A stretch of DNA of 7,635 nt, from NCBI GenBank assembly GCA_041648895.1, contig JBAZOB010000039.1, positions 1-7,635 on the forward strand, given 5' to 3'. Under the pieces are notes generated by a model. It did not search any database. It was not told where the DNA came from and saw only the letters and a program-made list of their open reading frames with translations. Of this stretch, positions 5,663 to 7,635 are shown piece after piece; the first letter of the stretch is position 1, and the number at the start of each line of letters is the position of its first letter. The DNA is from JBAZOB01 sp041648895. Its GTDB lineage: Bacteria > Patescibacteriota > JAHJAL01. The translations under genes were made by a program, and so were the position numbers.

Positions 5663-6709
5663 ATGAAGCGACGGAAGAAGAAATTTAGTTGGGGAGGATT
5701 GCTATATTTATTGGTGATCTTGCTTTTTGTTGTTTTATTGATAGTCCGCTGGGACGATGCGGCGAGAATAGCCAAAACTATTTTGCAGGCCAATCTGTGG
5801 TATTTATTTCTGGCTTTGATCGTGCAGCTGATGATTATGATTAACCAAGCGATGTTTTATCGGGATAGTTATCGGGTTTTTGGTTTACGGGTGGAGTGGG
5901 TCCGTTTTTTCTGGGTGGTGGGGGCGGCAAATTTTTTAAGTATGGTTTCGCCTTCCGGCGGTTTTGTGCCCGGTTTGGCGTTGGTGTTGGCCGACGGGAA
6001 AAAGATGAATTTGTCGCGGGGAAAGATAGTAATTGCCAATGTCGCTTACTGGGTGGTGAATTACTCGACTTTTATTTTGTTCTTGGTGATTAGTTTGTTT
6101 TTCTTGTTGATTGGGGGCGGTTTGACTGATTATATGCTTTATCCGGCCTTATTTTTGTTTTTTTTAGCGGCGATTTTTGTAACTATCATGTTTTTGGCTT
6201 TGGATAACTATGATCGTTTTAAACAGGTGTCAATCAAAATGGCACAAAAATTTAATGGGTTAAATGTCTGGTTGGGCAAGAAATATCGGATTGATCAACG
6301 CCATATCAAAAAATATAGTTATGAAATTTATGAGGGTTATCACTATGTACTGAATAATATCTGGTCGATCAAAATTTTGATTTATCGAGCCATAGCCATG
6401 ATTTTGTTGAACGTGACGATTTTGTCTTTGTTGGTTAAATCTTTTGGTGGTGATTGGTTGAGTATTGGTTTTTTGGTGTCGTGTTATGTGATCGCGGCTT
6501 TACTTATGGTAATATCGATTACGCCGTCCGGAGCTGGCGTGGTGGAGCTCGCGATGGTGAGTATCTTGAGTGCTCAGGTGATTGATTTTGACAAAGCGGT
6601 GTTGGTGGTGGTTTTGTATCGTCTGTATCAATTTTGGATTCCGCTTTTGTTTGGTTTCATTTCATTTCGACGAATTGGAGGGGGTTTAATTATAAAAATT
6701 CATTCCTAA
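5663..6709 (+). CDS. LPG_synthase_TM (UPF0104, MprF-like flippase domain) membrane protein
   Basis: Predicted polytopic inner-membrane protein of the lysylphosphatidylglycerol synthase transmembrane family. It corresponds to the flippase half of MprF and lacks the C-terminal aminoacyl-transferase domain, so it may move a lipid or glycolipid across the membrane; the cargo is unknown. A basic N-terminus (MKRRKKK) precedes hydrophobic helix 1 (about 11-29). Further helices lie at about 46-62, 80-95, 122-150, 158-180, 237-258, 265-287 and 309-335. The two family signatures are present: NFLSMVSPSGGFVPGLALVL (90-109) and ISITPSGAGVVELAMVSIL (284-302), the counterpart of the usual P-x-P-G-G-x-G-x-x-E motif. 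Length of 348 is typical for stand-alone members. The ATG follows the nuclease stop by 6 nt with no Shine-Dalgarno, suggesting translational coupling. The palindromic repeat copy 2 begins 5 bases after the TAA. Confidence 0.85.
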   Translation: MKRRKKKFSWGGLLYLLVILLFVVLLIVRWDDAARIAKTILQANLWYLFLALIVQLMIMINQAMFYRDSYRVFGLRVEWVRFFWVVGAANFLSMVSPSGGFVPGLALVLADGKKMNLSRGKIVIANVAYWVVNYSTFILFLVISLFFLLIGGGLTDYMLYPALFLFFLAAIFVTIMFLALDNYDRFKQVSIKMAQKFNGLNVWLGKKYRIDQRHIKKYSYEIYEGYHYVLNNIWSIKILIYRAIAMILLNVTILSLLVKSFGGDWLSIGFLVSCYVIAALLMVISITPSGAGVVELAMVSILSAQVIDFDKAVLVVVLYRLYQFWIPLLFGFISFRRIGGGLIIKIHS

Positions 6710-6714
6710 TTCCT

Positions 6715-6879
6715 AATTCACGAGTTGGGTGAATTAATAATAATATGATTGGTTTGCATGTCATCCCCGCCTTGAGCGGGGATCTCATCATCAAGAATGT
6801 AATAAACGCGTTACATATGAGATCCCCGCTCAAGGCGGGGATGACAGGGGAAATGACTAATTAACGCAACTCGTTAATT
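6715..6879. repeat. MITE-like palindromic element, copy 2 (about 165 bp)
   Basis: Second copy of the element at 4640-4860. The termini 6715-6736 and 6858-6879 are inverted with 19 of 22 matches, and both share GAGTTG...TAATTA or GAATTA with copy 1. The right end, read on the minus strand, continues ATTAGTCATTTCCCCTGTCA, very like the left end of copy 1. The interior has perfect 30-bp arms (6759-6788 and 6817-6846), which begin TGTCATCCCCGCC, and a 28-nt loop that holds a further 6-bp stem (ATGTAA/TTACAT). A 21-bp block (6775-6795, ending CTCATCATCAAG) is identical to 4728-4748 in copy 1. No ORF is inside. Confidence 0.77.
6759..6846. terminator. Large hairpin inside repeat copy 2, possible transcript 3' end or stabiliser
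   Basis: Two perfect 30-base arms would form a very stable RNA stem about 50 nt after the flippase-like stop. No T-tract follows the right arm (GGGGAAATGAC), so it is not a classical intrinsic terminator. It could still block 3'-exonucleases or slow polymerase in either direction. The role is inferred from position only. Confidence 0.3.
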
Positions 6880-6895
6880 TGTGATTTATATGTCA

Positions 6896-6924
6896 TTAAT
6901 TTTGTAAAAGGCAAATAATATAAT
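6896..6924 (+). promoter_or_regulatory. Promoter candidate for the antiporter gene
   Basis: TATAAT at 6919-6924 is a perfect -10 hexamer, with TTAATT (3 of 6 to TTGACA) exactly 17 bp upstream at 6896-6901. It lies 35 nt before the ATG at 6960, immediately downstream of repeat copy 2. The region is very AT-rich, so chance matches are easy. Confidence 0.4.
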
Positions 6925-6959
6925 AAAATAGAATATAAATATAAAGAGGGATATATCAA

Positions 6960-7635
6960 ATGGGAGGGTTTGCTTTACTATACGGTTTGGCAACAGTGGC
7001 GGGGGCGATTTTGCGTAAGTTTAAATTTCCGATGTTGGTCGGTTTTTTGTTGGCTGGCCTGTTATTGGGTAGTGTGGGGGCGCAATCGATAGATACACAT
7101 TATTTAGAATTTTATGCCCAGTTTGGGGCGGCTTTTTTATTGTTTTCCGTGGGGTTGGAAATAAATTTCAAGCATTTTCGGGGATTGGGTTGGACAATTA
7201 TTTGGATGACCATCTTGCAGATGCTGATGGTTTTTTTCATGTCATATGGATTATTTTTGTTTACTGGTTATGACTGGAAAGCAGCTTTTATTTTTTCCAC
7301 TATTGTGGCTTTTAGTAGTACGGTGTTGGTGGCCATGGTTTTGAAAGATCGAAAGGAACTTTTGAGTTTGCATGGACGAGTATTGATCGGTGTTTTGTTG
7401 ATCCAGGATCTAATTGTGGTGCTATTGTTGTTTGTTATTCCATATTTGGCCGGTAATGAATTGATTGTTAGTACTCTGTTACTACGAATAATGATGAATG
7501 TTTTGGCGGTGCTATTGGTCGTTTGGTTCGGCCGGTGGTTTTTTCATTGGTTGAAAAAAACTTATGCCAAAGATCGGGACGTTATTTTCTTATTGACCAT
7601 TGCATATTTGTTTGGGGTAATGTCTGTTTTTTCCT
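6960..7635 (+). CDS. CPA2/Kef-type cation:proton antiporter, 3' truncated by window end
   Basis: Predicted integral membrane monovalent cation:proton antiporter (Na_H_Exchanger family, CPA2/KefB-like), involved in pH or Na+/K+ homeostasis. The frame runs open from ATG 6960 to the window edge, giving 225 residues of a protein normally longer than 380. Visible motifs: a short first helix (5-18), FPMLVGFLLAGLLLG (23-37, the usual G-Y-L-L-A-G-x-x-L-G), FGAAFLLFSVGLEINF (55-70), VAFSSTVLVAMVLKD (116-130, the S-S-T-x-x-V helix) and HGRVLIGVLLIQDLIVVLLLFVIP (138-161) with the Q149-D150 pair typical of the family. About six hydrophobic helices are present. AGAGGG at 6945-6950 lies 9 nt before the ATG and is the nearest thing to a Shine-Dalgarno in the window. 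Whether a C-terminal TrkA-N (KTN) domain follows cannot be seen. Confidence 0.86.
   Translation, partial: MGGFALLYGLATVAGAILRKFKFPMLVGFLLAGLLLGSVGAQSIDTHYLEFYAQFGAAFLLFSVGLEINFKHFRGLGWTIIWMTILQMLMVFFMSYGLFLFTGYDWKAAFIFSTIVAFSSTVLVAMVLKDRKELLSLHGRVLIGVLLIQDLIVVLLLFVIPYLAGNELIVSTLLLRIMMNVLAVLLVVWFGRWFFHWLKKTYAKDRDVIFLLTIAYLFGVMSVFS

Noticed and set aside
5642..5665. In-frame nuclease and flippase genes as one readthrough fusion, or TGA recoded as glycine
   Set aside because: The two genes share a frame, but TGA is followed at once by TAA, so readthrough of TGA alone would not join them. TAG, TAA and TGA all terminate recognisable proteins in this window.
6759..6846. Classical rho-independent terminator
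   Set aside because: The stem is strong but no run of T follows either arm on either strand. It is kept only as a low-confidence transcript-end or stabiliser candidate.
4640..6879. Possible CRISPR array or transposon with the genes as cargo between the two repeat copies
   Set aside because: There are only two copies, 2 kb apart, each internally palindromic, with no regular spacers. The genes between look like ordinary chromosomal genes, with no transposase or recombinase.
1..7635. tRNA, rRNA or riboswitch
   Set aside because: No tRNA cloverleaf, GGTTCRA arm, rRNA block or recognisable riboswitch core was seen. The leaders are short and AT-rich.

Overview
The window looks like a chromosomal segment of a Patescibacteria (Candidate Phyla Radiation) bacterium. 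This is an inference. It rests on a PD-(D/E)XK nuclease and a CofE-like protein that read like the versions common in that group, on a lipoprotein built from a C-x15-C repeat that I recall from such genomes, and on near-absent Shine-Dalgarno sequences. TAA, TAG and TGA all act as stops, so the standard bacterial code applies and the UGA-glycine code of Gracilibacteria-type lineages does not. I see no phage, plasmid or defence-island signature.

Layout. 1-975 (+) is an HD-domain phosphohydrolase whose 5' end probably lies just outside the window. 1049-2431 (+) is a lipoprotein with three tandem domains of exact 102-residue period. 2489-3844 (+) is a DUF2330-type envelope protein with a signal peptide and a membrane-spanning C-terminus. 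The last two genes are each preceded by a similar extended -10 element and probably act at the cell envelope. 3846-4592 (-) is a CofE-like amino-acid ligase, convergent with the DUF2330 gene with one base between the stops. 4883-5656 (+) is a PD-(D/E)XK nuclease, possibly translated from a leaderless mRNA. It is followed 6 nt later by an LPG_synthase_TM (MprF-like) flippase-type membrane protein (5663-6709). 6960 to the window end is the N-terminal part of a CPA2/Kef-type cation:proton antiporter.

The two larger intergenic gaps each hold one copy of a MITE-like palindromic element (about 4640-4860 and 6715-6879). The four ends share a 22-bp terminal motif, and the interiors share a 21-bp block and GTCATCCCC...GGGGATGAC arms. 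The first copy sits between the divergent CofE-like and nuclease genes. A TATAAT box lies outside it on each side, at the same distance from the terminal motif.

Base composition is strand-asymmetric. The + strand is G/T-rich even across the minus-strand gene, which accordingly encodes a protein rich in Pro, Ile, Thr, Gln and His. This suggests that the + strand is the leading strand here. The genes look like housekeeping and envelope functions next to a small repeat family. The most unusual features are the repeat element with its flanking promoters and the 102-residue triplicated lipoprotein.
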